Below, piece by piece: positions 63,595 to 64,000 of a stretch of 64,000 bases of DNA; the first letter of the stretch is position 1, and each line of letters starts with the position of its first letter. Below the pieces are notes generated by a model. It saw nothing but the letters and a program-made list of their open reading frames with translations. It did not search any database and was not told the origin of the DNA. Where the stretch lies: NCBI GenBank assembly GCA_014529385.2, contig CM043951.1, positions 109,034,469-109,098,468 of the forward strand. Direction: 5' to 3'. This DNA comes from Adiantum capillus-veneris (lineage: Eukaryota; Streptophyta; Polypodiopsida; Polypodiales; Pteridaceae). Position numbers and translations under genes: made by a program.

Positions 63595-64000
63595 TCAAAT
63601 TTTAGTCAAATTGAAGGCTTTTTTGGGGCCGTTTGAAGCCTGCAAAGTAGAGTTCTTTGACAAGCTAACCCCTTTGTAACTTTTTCTTGAAAATGGCCAT
63701 GGTGATGGCAGAGCAAACCAATGTACATGCCTTTTGAAGTGAATCAAGCCACCGTTGCCCCCTCTTGCTGTTGTTTCCCCTTCCCCCCTTCTCTTTCTCT
63801 TGCTTTCATGTTTCCCCTCGGTGCCGGCTGTGCGGATGTGTGTGCCCCCCTGGACCGGCAGTGTTTTGTGTGAGTGAGATTGAGCAGCTGTGAGAGTGTG
63901 TAAGGGTGGAGACAGAACGTGGCATCAAGCGTGCATTGTGTGTTGGATTTGTGGAGTGTGTGAGCAATGTAAATTGAGCAGGCGGTGGTCTGCTAGTGTA
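63595..64000. other. Sequence downstream of the promoter-like pair
   Basis: No coding region with a motif. Pyrimidine-rich stretches (CCCCTTCCCCCCTTCTC) and GTGTGAGAG words give it the look of an LTR R-U5 or 5' untranslated region, which is only a guess. The window ends here. Confidence 0.3.

Overview
This is nuclear DNA from a land plant, almost entirely made of transposable elements. The organism is inferred, not proved. Plant-type Ty3/gypsy elements primed by initiator tRNA-Met, a multi-intron hAT transposase, a decayed PLS-class pentatricopeptide-repeat (PPR) gene and very long CT/GA microsatellites point to a large, repeat-rich genome. The wording of the PPR repeats suggests a fern. I found no intact host gene, no rRNA and no convincing functional tRNA.

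Layout. 1-573 is part of an LTR-like repeat split by a complete Tat-lineage Ty3/gypsy element (574-9311, minus strand) that carries two RNase H domains. 9312-11395 holds an LTR relic and a repeat (S) with two long CT tracts. 11396-17800 is a plus-strand gypsy element (D) whose gag-protease block occurs twice and whose integrase is gone. 17801-22250 holds a gag-like ORF and a decayed PPR gene. From about 22280 to 41140 lies a nested stack. Old gypsy C (plus) carries a 370 bp Mutator-like MITE and is split by gypsy A (24507-40782, minus). A is itself split by its close relative gypsy B (24935-33720, minus), which is almost intact. Exact target-site duplications (TGGAA for A, TGGCC for B, nine bases for the MITE) fix the order of events.

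41141-44116 holds a second S/R repeat, a minus-strand gypsy reverse transcriptase fragment and another D-family 3' end with a full LTR. 44511-50569 is an unrecognised multi-exon gene (Z, minus) with several nonsense codons. It is interrupted by a 4.4 kb hAT transposon (45036-49415) with matching inverted ends and a perfect 8 bp duplication GGCAGAAG. The hAT transposase gene has recognisable splice sites, and its leader intron contains a 123 bp palindrome.

51090-57817, continuing at 61360-61495, is a field of long inverted repeats. Its units contain exon-like segments bordered by splice signals, and one palindrome is centred on Copia pol sequence. It is split by an array of three LTR copies (57818-61359). 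61496-61738 is a Copia pol fragment. The last 2.3 kb has no gene I can identify, apart from a promoter-like CCAAT/TATA pair near 63.6 kb.

The genes here do not form a pathway. Each gag-pol set serves its own element, and the arrangement records successive insertion, template switching, tandem duplication and inversion. The most unusual parts are the dual RNase H of the Tat element, the palindrome in the hAT leader intron and the exon-bearing inverted-repeat field.
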